From positions 1-54,887 of the forward strand of contig JAVVVI010000012.1 of assembly GCA_036652735.1 (NCBI GenBank): a DNA stretch of 54,887 nt, written 5' to 3'. This DNA is from JAGOGN01 sp036652735. GTDB taxonomy: Bacteria; Bacillota; Clostridia; Lachnospirales; Lachnospiraceae. The position numbers and the translations under genes are program-made. This document shows positions 32,042-40,836 of this stretch, piece after piece (within the stretch, counting starts at the first letter, position 1; every line of letters starts with the position of its first letter). Under the pieces are notes generated by a model. It made no database searches. It was not told where the DNA came from and worked only from the letters and a program-made list of their open reading frames with translations.

Positions 32042-32933
32042 AGCAGAAAATGTGGTAAAAAGTTTTGATGGATTTCAAGCCCTGAAAGGAACAACTCTCA
32101 CGGTTGACACCGGTTCTATCTATGGTCTTGTTGGTCCAAATGGTGCCGGAAAATCCACAATTATTCGACATTTAACCGGAATTTACCGACCGGATGCCGG
32201 CTCTATTCTCATTGATGGCTGTCCGGTTTATGAAAATCCATCCACAAAAGAAAAAATAGCATATATTCCGGATGATTTATTCTATTTCATGCAGGCAAAT
32301 ACCCTTGATATGAAGAATTTTTATAAGGGAATTTATAAGCAGTTCGATTCCGAATTATTTGAACGCTTAAAGGATTTTTTCCCAACTATAAATGTGAAGC
32401 GAACCATTCGCTCCCTTTCAAAAGGTATGCAGAAGCAGGTTGCTTTCTGGCTTGCAATTTGTATGCACCCTGAGATTTTAATCTTAGATGAACCTGTAGA
32501 TGGTCTGGATCCAATTATGAGGAAACAGGTATGGAGCATTTTAATGAAAGAAGTCGCTGATCGTAAGGTAACTGTTCTGGTTTCTTCCCATAATTTGCGC
32601 GAGCTGGAAGATGTATGTGACCACGTTGGAATTATGCATGATGGACGTGTGATTTTAGAGCGGTCTTTGGAAGAATTGCAAGACAATACATCCAAGATTC
32701 AACTGGCCTTTTCGGGAGATTGTCCCAGCTTTCAGTCCCTTCCGGGATTACTCCATCAATCTCAAAGCGGCAGGGTAGTTACACTGATTGCCCAGGGAAA
32801 TCCACAAGAGATTCGCAGTTATATTGAGACCTTAAATCCACTTTTTATAGATTTGCTGCCTTTAACTTTGGAAGAAATATTTATTTATGAGCTAGGAGGG
32901 GAAGATTATGCAATCAAAGACATCTTACTTTAA
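32034..32933 (+). CDS. ABC transporter ATP-binding protein
   Basis: 299 residues. Walker A is GPNGAGKST, the signature is RSLSKGMQKQVAF (a K-G-M-Q-K form common in YtrB-type ATPases), Walker B is LILDEPVDGLDPI and the switch histidine is SSHNLRELED. The last 70 residues are an extra domain. The ATG lies eight bases after GGAGG inside the GntR gene. It overlaps the permease gene by 26 bases. With a YtrA-type regulator and a single large permease it resembles YtrBC-like or BcrA-like exporters that answer wall stress; the substrate is unknown. Confidence 0.93.
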   Translation: MIKAENVVKSFDGFQALKGTTLTVDTGSIYGLVGPNGAGKSTIIRHLTGIYRPDAGSILIDGCPVYENPSTKEKIAYIPDDLFYFMQANTLDMKNFYKGIYKQFDSELFERLKDFFPTINVKRTIRSLSKGMQKQVAFWLAICMHPEILILDEPVDGLDPIMRKQVWSILMKEVADRKVTVLVSSHNLRELEDVCDHVGIMHDGRVILERSLEELQDNTSKIQLAFSGDCPSFQSLPGLLHQSQSGRVVTLIAQGNPQEIRSYIETLNPLFIDLLPLTLEEIFIYELGGEDYAIKDILL

Positions 32934-34806
32934 TAAAACTATATTTTTTAAGAATATAAAACGCTTTTGGCCAATTTGGGGCAGTTATCTTCTTCTTCTA
33001 TTTCTCATACTCCCCTTTAGCATTGGAATGAATTCTTTGCAGAATCCATATTTTAATACCAAGAACTTTGCCTTACAATTTTCCGACCTATTGAACAGCA
33101 CCGCCTCTCCCCTGCTGCTCTCTATCTTTTGTGTACTGTCCGCCTCCTGCGTCTTTTCCTATCTTATGGTTGGTAAGAATGCGAATATGATCCATTCCCT
33201 TCCGGTAAGACGAGAGGAGCTCTACCTGACAAACTATGTATCCGGTCTTTTATTTATCGTTCTTCCTCAGTTGGTTATTTATTTTTCCACCATCCTTGTG
33301 TGTAAAATAACCGGCTTGGATTATATTGGGATTTTTTCAAGATGGCTACTCATTACGCTGACCATGATCCTGTTTTTCTATAGCATGGCGGTTATGCTTT
33401 GTATGTTTAGCGGGAATATCTATTGGCCACCTATACTTTTTTTCATCTTTAATTTACTTTATGTTGGATGTAAGTTCATTCTAATTTCCCTTGCCAAACT
33501 CTTTTTATTTGGCTTTACAAATCCTTTGAATGCTTTAAGCCAGGATACCCTGCTCTCACCCTTGTATTATTTAATGAAGCAGCTGACCTTTCGTACAAAT
33601 GCACAAAATGTCCTTGCTGTATATGGTGATAACAGTCTTTGGATTTATGGAATTGCAGCCCTTTTCTTTTTTGTGTTTGGCCTGATTCTATATAAATGCA
33701 GACATCTGGAATGTTCCGGTGATGTTATTTCCCTAAACTGGATGAAACCATTTTTCCTATGGTGTGCTTCCTTTACCTCTGTTTTATTATGTTTACTGCT
33801 ATTTTTTACTATTTTCTTTAATCAATATAATAGCTTTAGCACAAAATCCTTTTCTATTAGCCTAATCGCCCTAATTATCCTTGGAATTGCCTGTTTCTTC
33901 TTTGTGGAGATGATTATTAAAAAGAAGTTCCGCGTCTTTACCAAAAAGAAACGTAGGGAATGTGGGTTATTTGTGGGACTACTGCTTCTGCTTTTCATCA
34001 CCTTACGGCTGGATTTCTTTCATATCGTTGCTAAGGTTCCGGACAACAACCAGATTTCATCTGCTTCTCTTGAACTTTTTTACACAATGGAAGAAACTTC
34101 ACCAAAAGAAATACAGTTTGTTACCGATCTTCATAAAAAAATTATAGATAATAAAAAGGCAATCACATCACAGTCTGTTGAACATGGTGTTATGCCCGTT
34201 ACAATTACCTATCATTTGAAAAACGGAAGCTCTCTGACTCGTGCTTATCAGCTTCCTACTGTGGATGAAACCAATCCTTCCAATAAAGAGGTTGCAGCTA
34301 TTGTTACTACCCTTACGGAACGAAGCAATACGCCTTCTTATTTCAAAAAAGCACTGGGATTTTCTACTACCCAGCCTGCCTCATTTGTAGAAATTAATTC
34401 CTCTATCGAACTTTCAACGAAACAGCCCAATGGCAGCGACTCTATAACGTCAAGCCATTCCTTTACTCCTGAGCAGTCAAAGCAATTATTAGACAGTTAT
34501 ATTGCGGATCTTGAAGAGGGCAACTGTTTACTTTATTACACCACGAACCAAACAAATGAATTAGATCAACATTTTTATTTTAATCAGATTTCCATAAACT
34601 TTATCTCTTCCCAACAAACGGATTCAGGCTCTCATTCACTTTCCTTTAATTCCTGCTATTATAACAACTATAATATGAATATTTATCGTAATGCAAACAA
34701 TGTTTCCCTGAATTTCAGAATCACAGATTCCTGTACCCATACGTTAGCGTTTCTAAAACAAATGGGAATAAGTCAAGATGCATTGATTCCTCTTTCCCAA
34801 TACTAG
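32908..34806 (+). CDS. ABC transporter permease
   Basis: 632 residues. The first 365 hold about eight hydrophobic segments, for example YLLLLFLILPFSIGM, LLLSIFCVLSASCVFSYLM, FIVLPQLVIYFSTILV, LLITLTMILFFYSMAVML and VLLCLLLFFTIFF, plus a further one near 350-365 (LFVGLLLLLFITL). The remaining 260 residues form a polar, serine and threonine rich domain, probably outside the cell. This plan fits ABC-2 type permeases of the YtrC kind. It is translated from a start inside the ATPase gene. Confidence 0.85.
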   Translation: MQSKTSYFNKTIFFKNIKRFWPIWGSYLLLLFLILPFSIGMNSLQNPYFNTKNFALQFSDLLNSTASPLLLSIFCVLSASCVFSYLMVGKNANMIHSLPVRREELYLTNYVSGLLFIVLPQLVIYFSTILVCKITGLDYIGIFSRWLLITLTMILFFYSMAVMLCMFSGNIYWPPILFFIFNLLYVGCKFILISLAKLFLFGFTNPLNALSQDTLLSPLYYLMKQLTFRTNAQNVLAVYGDNSLWIYGIAALFFFVFGLILYKCRHLECSGDVISLNWMKPFFLWCASFTSVLLCLLLFFTIFFNQYNSFSTKSFSISLIALIILGIACFFFVEMIIKKKFRVFTKKKRRECGLFVGLLLLLFITLRLDFFHIVAKVPDNNQISSASLELFYTMEETSPKEIQFVTDLHKKIIDNKKAITSQSVEHGVMPVTITYHLKNGSSLTRAYQLPTVDETNPSNKEVAAIVTTLTERSNTPSYFKKALGFSTTQPASFVEINSSIELSTKQPNGSDSITSSHSFTPEQSKQLLDSYIADLEEGNCLLYYTTNQTNELDQHFYFNQISINFISSQQTDSGSHSLSFNSCYYNNYNMNIYRNANNVSLNFRITDSCTHTLAFLKQMGISQDALIPLSQY

Positions 34807-34811
34807 CATCA

Positions 34812-34847
34812 CTGCCGCCACCGGTTATCGCCTGCGGCGGCAGTTTT
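34812..34847. terminator. Terminator between convergent ABC genes
   Basis: CTGCCGCC (34812-34819) pairs with GGCGGCAG (34836-34843), followed by TTTT. This GC-rich hairpin separates the two convergent operons. Confidence 0.75.
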
Positions 34848-34850
34848 CCA

Positions 34851-36587
34851 TTACTGAAACTGTGCCTGATACAGTTCATGATAAAATCCTCCGGCTTCCA
34901 TAAGTTCCTCATGGCTTCCCTGTTCCACAATCTCACCATGATTTACAACCAGTATTACATCCGCATTTTGTATGGTAGACAACCGATGTGCAATAACAAA
35001 ACAGGTCTTGTTCTTCATTAAAGTCCGCATTGCCTGCTGAATCTTAATCTCTGTTCTGGTATCCACATTGGAGGTTGCTTCGTCTAAAATCAGCATCTTA
35101 GAATCCAGTAACATTGCCCTGGCAATCGTTAACAGCTGCTTCTGCCCCTTGGAAATATTGGTACCTTCATCACTGAGTATTGTTTGATACCCTTTGGGAA
35201 GATGTTTTATAAAGTTATGGATCTTCGCCCCCTTTGCCGCTTCCTCTATTTCCTCCATAGAAGCATCGGTTCTTCCATATGCAAGATTTTCATAAATGGT
35301 CCCATAGAACAGCCATGTATCCTGAAGTACCATGGCATAGGCTTTGCGCAGACTTCTGCGTGTGAATTGACGGATTTCTTTTTCATCCACTAAAATCGTG
35401 CCCGTATCCACATCATAAAAACGCATAAGCAAATTAATTAAGGTTGTCTTACCACCACCGGTTGGTCCCACAATTGCAACCAATTGTCCGGGTTCCACCT
35501 TCAGTGACAAATTCTTTATAATTGGCTGGCCCGGTAGATATGCAAAATTAACCTGAGAGAACGTAACCCCTCCCCGGACCTCCATCACTTCTTCTGCCCC
35601 TATGCAGTCTTTTTCTTCCCCCGGTTCGTCCAATAACTGAAAGATTCGTTCTGCTGCCGCCAGAGAAGATTGCAAATCACTCATAATATTTGCCGCTTCA
35701 TTAATGGGACCTGAAAATTTTCTGGAATAGAGCACAAAGGATGATATATTTCCAATGGAGAGTTTCCCTGCAAGAAATATAAATGCTCCAAATACGCTGA
35801 TTAAGGATAATGATAAATTATTAATAAAGTTGACCGTAGGACCCACCATGCTCCCGTAATATTCTGCCCTATAATAAGCCTCCACCGCTTCCGAATTTTT
35901 AACACTGAATTTTTTTAATGCATTTTTTTCCTGCGTATAGGCCCTTAAGGTTTTCATTCCGGATATGAGTTCTTCCGCCATACCATTTAATTCCCCTAAT
36001 TTTCTGGAGCGGCTTCGAAATAGCGGCCTTGTCTTTCCGGTTAAAAACTTTGTAAGTATGATTGATAGCGGCACTGTAATCACAAAGACCAGTACTAAAA
36101 TAGGGGAGATTGTAACCATCATCCCAAGGGCACCAACCACTGTAATAACGGTTGTAAATATCTGAATCAGATCACTGGAAAGAGACTCGTTCACTGTATC
36201 AATATCATAAGATATTTTACTTATAATCTCTCCTGTCTGATGTACATCAAAATAGCCCACAGGCAGCTCCATTAGATGATTGAATACGTCCGTTCTCATT
36301 CTTTTTGTAACCAGTCGACTGATTTTTATCATTAAAATAGACAACAGATACGACAGTGCTGAAGAAACCAGATAAAATAAAATCATAAGGAACGCATAGA
36401 AAAATACCCGGTCAAACACAACCTTTCCAACTCCCGGTTCAATTGCATCTATTGCATAACCGGATAACAGGGGGCCTATCAATGCCAGCAGATTACTCCC
36501 TATTGTTAAACTCAAGGCAAGAACCAGACGCCATTTATATTTCAATAAATAGAGTCCCAATCGCACCAGTGTACGTTTTCTCTTCAT
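34851..36587 (-). CDS. ABC exporter, fused membrane and ATPase domains (subunit 2)
   Basis: 578 residues with six N-terminal membrane helices, then an ATPase: Walker A GPTGGGKTT, signature NISKGQKQLL (KGQKQ instead of SGGQ), Walker B MLILDEATSNVDTRTE and the switch histidine in VIAHRLSTI. Paired with the gene at 36589 it makes a heterodimeric type IV exporter, likely for drugs, lipids or peptides. The ATG at 36587 follows GGGGGTGG and begins one base after the partner's stop; an in-frame start 16 codons earlier lies inside the partner gene. Confidence 0.93.
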   Translation of the reverse strand: MKRKRTLVRLGLYLLKYKWRLVLALSLTIGSNLLALIGPLLSGYAIDAIEPGVGKVVFDRVFFYAFLMILFYLVSSALSYLLSILMIKISRLVTKRMRTDVFNHLMELPVGYFDVHQTGEIISKISYDIDTVNESLSSDLIQIFTTVITVVGALGMMVTISPILVLVFVITVPLSIILTKFLTGKTRPLFRSRSRKLGELNGMAEELISGMKTLRAYTQEKNALKKFSVKNSEAVEAYYRAEYYGSMVGPTVNFINNLSLSLISVFGAFIFLAGKLSIGNISSFVLYSRKFSGPINEAANIMSDLQSSLAAAERIFQLLDEPGEEKDCIGAEEVMEVRGGVTFSQVNFAYLPGQPIIKNLSLKVEPGQLVAIVGPTGGGKTTLINLLMRFYDVDTGTILVDEKEIRQFTRRSLRKAYAMVLQDTWLFYGTIYENLAYGRTDASMEEIEEAAKGAKIHNFIKHLPKGYQTILSDEGTNISKGQKQLLTIARAMLLDSKMLILDEATSNVDTRTEIKIQQAMRTLMKNKTCFVIAHRLSTIQNADVILVVNHGEIVEQGSHEELMEAGGFYHELYQAQFQ

Positions 36588-36588
36588 C

Positions 36589-38295
36589 TTAAGCCACCCC
36601 CATTTGAGACTGACTAATTTCCCTGTAAATCTCACAATTTTTCATAAGCTCCTCATGTCTTCCATACCCAATCATTCTTCCTTCCTCCATAACAAGAATA
36701 TGATCTGCATGCATCACCGAACTAATCCTTTGGGCCACAATCACAATGGTGGTATCCTTAAAATGTTCCTTAATCTCTCTGCGAAGTGCGGCATCCGTCT
36801 TATAATCCAGTGCACTTGAAGAATCATCCAGCACTAAGAATTCCGGATGTGCCGCAAGGGCCCGGGCAATTAATATTCTTTGTTTTTGTCCACCACTAAG
36901 ATTTGCGCCCTTAATACTAAGGCTCTGACTATCTCCTCCCTTTTCATCCACAAATTCTTTTGCTCTTGCATATAAAACAGCCTCTTCAATCTGTTCGTTT
37001 GTAAGATCCCGTCCAAGACGGACATTTTCCAGGACACTATCCTCAAATATGGTATCATTCTGAAATGCCACACCAAATCTTCTTCGCAGGTCTGTAACCT
37101 CCATCCCCCTGATATTTCTGCCTCCTATATAGATTTTTCCCTGATCTGCCTCATAAAAGCGCAGGAGCAAATGAATGATCGTTGATTTTCCGGAGCCTGT
37201 TTCACCAATAATTCCCAGGGTTTCACCTTTTTTAAGGGAAAAACATATATCTTCCAGATTCATCTCACCCTTATCATAAGAAAAAGATACATGATCGAAT
37301 TCCAAGTATCCGCCTTCATCGGAATCCTCTATTTCCTCTAATTTTATGTCCGCTTCCGCATCCAGAACCTTCCTGATTCGGTCTGACGAAGCAATTGATT
37401 TTGATATGGTTACAAACATTCTGGATATGGATAAAAGTGCATTTAATATAACCGTAAAATAAGTCATAAATGCCAGAATTTTACCCACCTTGGAGATTCC
37501 CCCATTCACACGGTAAGCACCTAAAATTACAACAATTACCAGACCAAGGTTTAATATTATATTCATTGCCGGATTAATAATCGCAGTAAGTGCGTTTGCC
37601 TTCTGCTCCCGTTCCACCAGCTCTTCATTCACCTTTAAGAATTTCTCCTGTTCAAATTGGCTCTTTGATAGGGCTCGAATTACACGCATTCCGGCAATGT
37701 CCTCTCTCACCAGACGCACAAATCTATCCGCTGCTTCCTGCACCAGATGAAACATTGGAATGCTTTTTCTGGAAACCAGGAATACCACCAATGCCAAAAA
37801 AGGCATGGCACAAAGTAATACCATAGAAAGTGCGGGATCTAAAGACATTGTTATTACAATTCCACCAATTAAAAGAATGGGTGCCCGCACACCCAAACGC
37901 TGAATTCTGCCAAGCATCTGATTAATATTATAGGTATCCGATGTTAATCTGGAAATAAGCGATGGTTTCGTAAACCGGTCCATCTGAGCACTGGAAAGAT
38001 TCGTTATTTTTTCAAATAAATCATAGCGCAGTGCTTCTGTTGTATCTCTGGATACTTTGCTTGCCATACGGTTTGCCACAATGTTAAAAATCATTGCCGC
38101 TATGGAACATAACAACATTCCCATTCCCCAAATATAGATCTGCTCTTTATTTTTTGTTGGGATAATCGTGTCGATCATATAGGCCAGAATCCACGGGATA
38201 AACAGTTCTGTAATCGTGCCAAAAAACTTAATAAAAAGCCCTATTAGCATTCTGCCATAATAGGGTCTAAGATAATAGGTTATAATTTTTTTCAT
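36589..38295 (-). CDS. ABC exporter, fused membrane and ATPase domains (subunit 1)
   Basis: 568 residues with six membrane helices (residues about 10-290) and an ATPase domain: Walker A GETGSGKST, signature NLSGGQKQRI, Walker B FLVLDDSSSALDYKTD and switch region VAQRISSV, where Gln replaces the histidine found in its partner. After Walker B it has Asp-Ser where catalytic subunits have Glu, so this subunit carries a degenerate catalytic site, as expected in heterodimeric exporters. GGAGG lies about nine bases before the ATG. It has a strong promoter and a 195-base structured leader. Confidence 0.93.
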   Translation of the reverse strand: MKKIITYYLRPYYGRMLIGLFIKFFGTITELFIPWILAYMIDTIIPTKNKEQIYIWGMGMLLCSIAAMIFNIVANRMASKVSRDTTEALRYDLFEKITNLSSAQMDRFTKPSLISRLTSDTYNINQMLGRIQRLGVRAPILLIGGIVITMSLDPALSMVLLCAMPFLALVVFLVSRKSIPMFHLVQEAADRFVRLVREDIAGMRVIRALSKSQFEQEKFLKVNEELVEREQKANALTAIINPAMNIILNLGLVIVVILGAYRVNGGISKVGKILAFMTYFTVILNALLSISRMFVTISKSIASSDRIRKVLDAEADIKLEEIEDSDEGGYLEFDHVSFSYDKGEMNLEDICFSLKKGETLGIIGETGSGKSTIIHLLLRFYEADQGKIYIGGRNIRGMEVTDLRRRFGVAFQNDTIFEDSVLENVRLGRDLTNEQIEEAVLYARAKEFVDEKGGDSQSLSIKGANLSGGQKQRILIARALAAHPEFLVLDDSSSALDYKTDAALRREIKEHFKDTTIVIVAQRISSVMHADHILVMEEGRMIGYGRHEELMKNCEIYREISQSQMGVA

Positions 38296-38490
38296 TCCTT
38301 TAGCCTCCAAACTCTTAAAAAATTTTAGCACTTTTGAGGATTTTCTGCAAGATTTTTGCTTATTTAACTTTAAACATTGAAATGCGGAACCCGGCTAACC
38401 GGATTCCGCATTTCTAGGATATATAAAGGGAAAAACGTAAATCTCAAAATTGGGTGTTGTGAGATTCACAACAACATCAAATATGATGTT
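38296..38490 (-). ncRNA. Structured 5' leader of the ABC exporter operon
   Basis: From the promoter to the start codon the transcript has three inverted repeats: AACATCA/TGATGTT (38473-38479 with 38484-38490) at the very 5' end, GTTGTGA/TCACAAC (38456-38462 with 38466-38472), and a hairpin with a 16-base stem and one mismatch (38379-38414, GAAATGCGGAACCCGG on the plus strand). No U run follows the last one. It could be a regulatory RNA, an operator region, or both. No known riboswitch is recognised. Confidence 0.55.
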
Positions 38491-38496
38491 AAATTC

Positions 38497-38525
38497 ATTA
38501 TAAGTATCTCCGTGTTAAATGTCAA
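38497..38525 (-). promoter_or_regulatory. Strong promoter of the ABC exporter operon
   Basis: On the minus strand TTGACA (38525-38520) and TATAAT (38502-38497) are 17 bases apart, a consensus promoter. The predicted start is near 38490, at the edge of the first inverted repeat. Confidence 0.85.
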
Positions 38526-38665
38526 CAAAAAGTTTACAATTTATTAAAAAAATGTCTGTGTCTCAAAACTAGTTGTCTGTGAGAGAAAAACTTATACATA
38601 TTTTACCTGTTTTTTCCTGTCAAATATGAACATTCTGTAAACTTTCTGATGATTTCATTCATATA

Positions 38666-39127
38666 TTATTGATGTGAAAATGTTAAATCAAATAAATTCT
38701 CAGCATTGGATATTTCATAATACTGAATCTTATTATCCCGCTCTAATGCCAGGTAGTTCTTCCAAAAAATAAAATAAATCTGTCTCCCATCTTCCATGGT
38801 GAAAAGATACCCTTTTTCACCGGAATCACTTATGTCACCGGTATACTTGTCACCTACTGTAACATCCATCAATGCCTCATAAACAGCTGTAATAAACTCC
38901 GGATTCGTAACCGTTGCCGCAATCTCGTCTGCTTCCTGTAAATTACAGTAATAGCTCAACGCAACCGGACGGTTCTGAAAAAAAGAATTCGCAAAATCCG
39001 TAATTTCCTTCTGATTACAGAATTCCACTATGGATTCCTGTCGATCTTCTTGATACAAAATCACATTGGAAGTGCATCCGGATAATAAAACTGTGAAGAT
39101 AAATAATACAATCCATGCTCTCTTCAC
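38666..39127 (-). CDS. Putative lipoprotein
   Basis: 153 residues with a lipoprotein signal (MKRAWIVLFIFTVLLSGC, lipobox LSGC at cysteine 18). The mature part is about 135 residues, mixed alpha and beta, with no motif I recognise. It is probably anchored on the outer face of the membrane. An extended -10 (TGTTACAAT) lies about 65 bases upstream. It stands alone between the ABC exporter promoter region and a CNNM gene. Confidence 0.78.
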   Translation of the reverse strand: MKRAWIVLFIFTVLLSGCTSNVILYQEDRQESIVEFCNQKEITDFANSFFQNRPVALSYYCNLQEADEIAATVTNPEFITAVYEALMDVTVGDKYTGDISDSGEKGYLFTMEDGRQIYFIFWKNYLALERDNKIQYYEISNAENLFDLTFSHQ

Positions 39128-39310
39128 TAGGGCACCTCCTCATCTGTATGTCTGTTTACTCTGATTTTCTTTCATAAGTTATGTCTATATTGTAACAAAG
39201 CTTTTTGATTTAATTAGATTTTATCACAAGATTTTTAATTTTTCAATCCCTATTTAAAACTTTTGCAACTATTCTGTATTAATTAGCCACGTAGGTCCAA
39301 CTTCTTGCAA

Positions 39311-39355
39311 AGAAGGAGCTGCACCTTACTTCGCAGGCACAACTCCTTCTTTTTA
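39311..39355 (-). terminator. Terminator near the CNNM gene
   Basis: AGAAGGAG (39311-39318) and CTCCTTCT (39343-39350) form a stem that extends with flanking A and T bases. It lies just past the stop at 39372. Confidence 0.6.
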
Positions 39356-39371
39356 TATCCTATATTTTATA

Positions 39372-40700
39372 TTATTCAATAATTTCATGTTCTTCCATAC
39401 AAACCAAGGCTTTTTCTACCCTATGGTCTTTGATTTTTGTTACCTTTATGTGAAGGGAACAAGCATCTACCTCGAACTCACTTCCATCATCCGGTATGGA
39501 GCCAAAAGATGCAAATACAAACCCTCCAAACGTATCATAATCTTTCACCGGCAAGTCGATTTTTAATTTCTCGGCCACCTGGTCAAGGGGCATACTTCCA
39601 AGTATTTTCCATGTTTTAGAATCAATTTGTTCAAACTCCAACTCTTTGGAAAGATCCGGTGCACAATCTTCTAAATCTCCTACCAACTGTTCCAACAGAT
39701 CATTCATGGTAACAATCCCCAACATTCCACCATATTCGTCCAATACCACTGCAAAGTGATTATGAGAGTGCTTCATTTGTTTAAACACAATGTCCGCACA
39801 AACACTTTTTGGAATTAAATAAGCGGGCTTTACTGCCTCTTTCATTATAATGTCTTTCGTCTTTTCTGAAAGTCGAAAATAATCCTTTACATTTAAGATT
39901 CCAACTACATCATCAATGGTTTCATCACAGATGGGATAAAGTGTATGCCTGCTTTCATGAATGGTTTTCTCCCAGTCTTCTATGGTTTCATCCATCCATA
40001 ATACAGAGATTTCTGTACGATGAGTTGCAAACTCTCCCACCGTCAAATCATCAAATTCAAACACATTCTGAATCATTTCCCGTTCTTCACAATCAATGAC
40101 CCCTTTTTGATTTCCAATGTCTACCATCATTCGGATTTCTTCTTCACTGACATTTTCTTCTTCTGAATTGGGATCAATACCAACAATGCGAAGCATGGCA
40201 TTTGTAGAGGCTGTCAGAACCCATACCACCGGAGCAAATATCTTTGCAATAAAGGTAATCATTCCGGACATAAGCAATGCCAGTTTTTCAGCCTTCTTCA
40301 TTGCAATTCGTTTTGGCACCAATTCACCAAAAACAAGGGTAAAATAAGATAGAATCAAGGTTATTACCACAACTGCAATGGTATTTAATGTTGCGGGTGC
40401 TATTGGAATTCCCAAAAACAACATACCTTTCACCAGTTGGTCTGAAAAATTGTCTGCTGCAAATGCACTTCCCAAAAAACCGGAAAGGGTAATTGCAACC
40501 TGAATCGTTGCTAAAAACTTCGCTGGCTGACTAGTCAACCGGGCAAGTCGAATTGCTCTTTTATCTCCCTGTGCTGCCATCTGAGCCAGCTTATTATCGT
40601 TCATGGAAATAATCGCAATTTCTGCACATGCAAAGACTGCATTTAGTGCAATCAGCGCAATCTGCAAAATCACCTGCCAAATAATGGGGTCTGCGTCCAA
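39372..40700 (-). CDS. CNNM/CorC-type (hemolysin family) membrane protein, second copy
   Basis: 442 residues in the same order as the gene at 10125: DUF21 membrane domain (about 1-195, ILQIALIALNAVFACAEIAIISM), CBS pair (EFATHRTEISVLWM, HTLYPICDETIDDVVGILNVKDYF, HFAVVLDEYGGMLGIVTMNDLLEQ) and the CorC/HlyC domain. The two copies differ widely, so they are old paralogues. The start is TTG at 40700 after GAGGAGGAACG. It has a consensus promoter and lies about 140 bases downstream of mgtA, so a shared role in magnesium balance is plausible but inferred. Confidence 0.9.
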   Translation of the reverse strand: MDADPIIWQVILQIALIALNAVFACAEIAIISMNDNKLAQMAAQGDKRAIRLARLTSQPAKFLATIQVAITLSGFLGSAFAADNFSDQLVKGMLFLGIPIAPATLNTIAVVVITLILSYFTLVFGELVPKRIAMKKAEKLALLMSGMITFIAKIFAPVVWVLTASTNAMLRIVGIDPNSEEENVSEEEIRMMVDIGNQKGVIDCEEREMIQNVFEFDDLTVGEFATHRTEISVLWMDETIEDWEKTIHESRHTLYPICDETIDDVVGILNVKDYFRLSEKTKDIIMKEAVKPAYLIPKSVCADIVFKQMKHSHNHFAVVLDEYGGMLGIVTMNDLLEQLVGDLEDCAPDLSKELEFEQIDSKTWKILGSMPLDQVAEKLKIDLPVKDYDTFGGFVFASFGSIPDDGSEFEVDACSLHIKVTKIKDHRVEKALVCMEEHEIIE

Positions 40701-40749
40701 ACTCGTTCCTCCTCTGCCTTATAAGGACTTTTCAATATTGTTATTTGCT

Positions 40750-40778
40750 ATTATATATGCCCTTACTTCCGATGTCAA
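40750..40778 (-). promoter_or_regulatory. Promoter of the second CNNM gene
   Basis: On the minus strand TTGACA (40778-40773) and TATAAT (40755-40750) are 17 bases apart, about 50 bases ahead of the start. Confidence 0.82.
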
Positions 40779-40836
40779 GTAATCAATCCAACAAAATGAG
40801 AGGGCCCGGTCTGCAGCGGTACTCATCAGCAACAAA

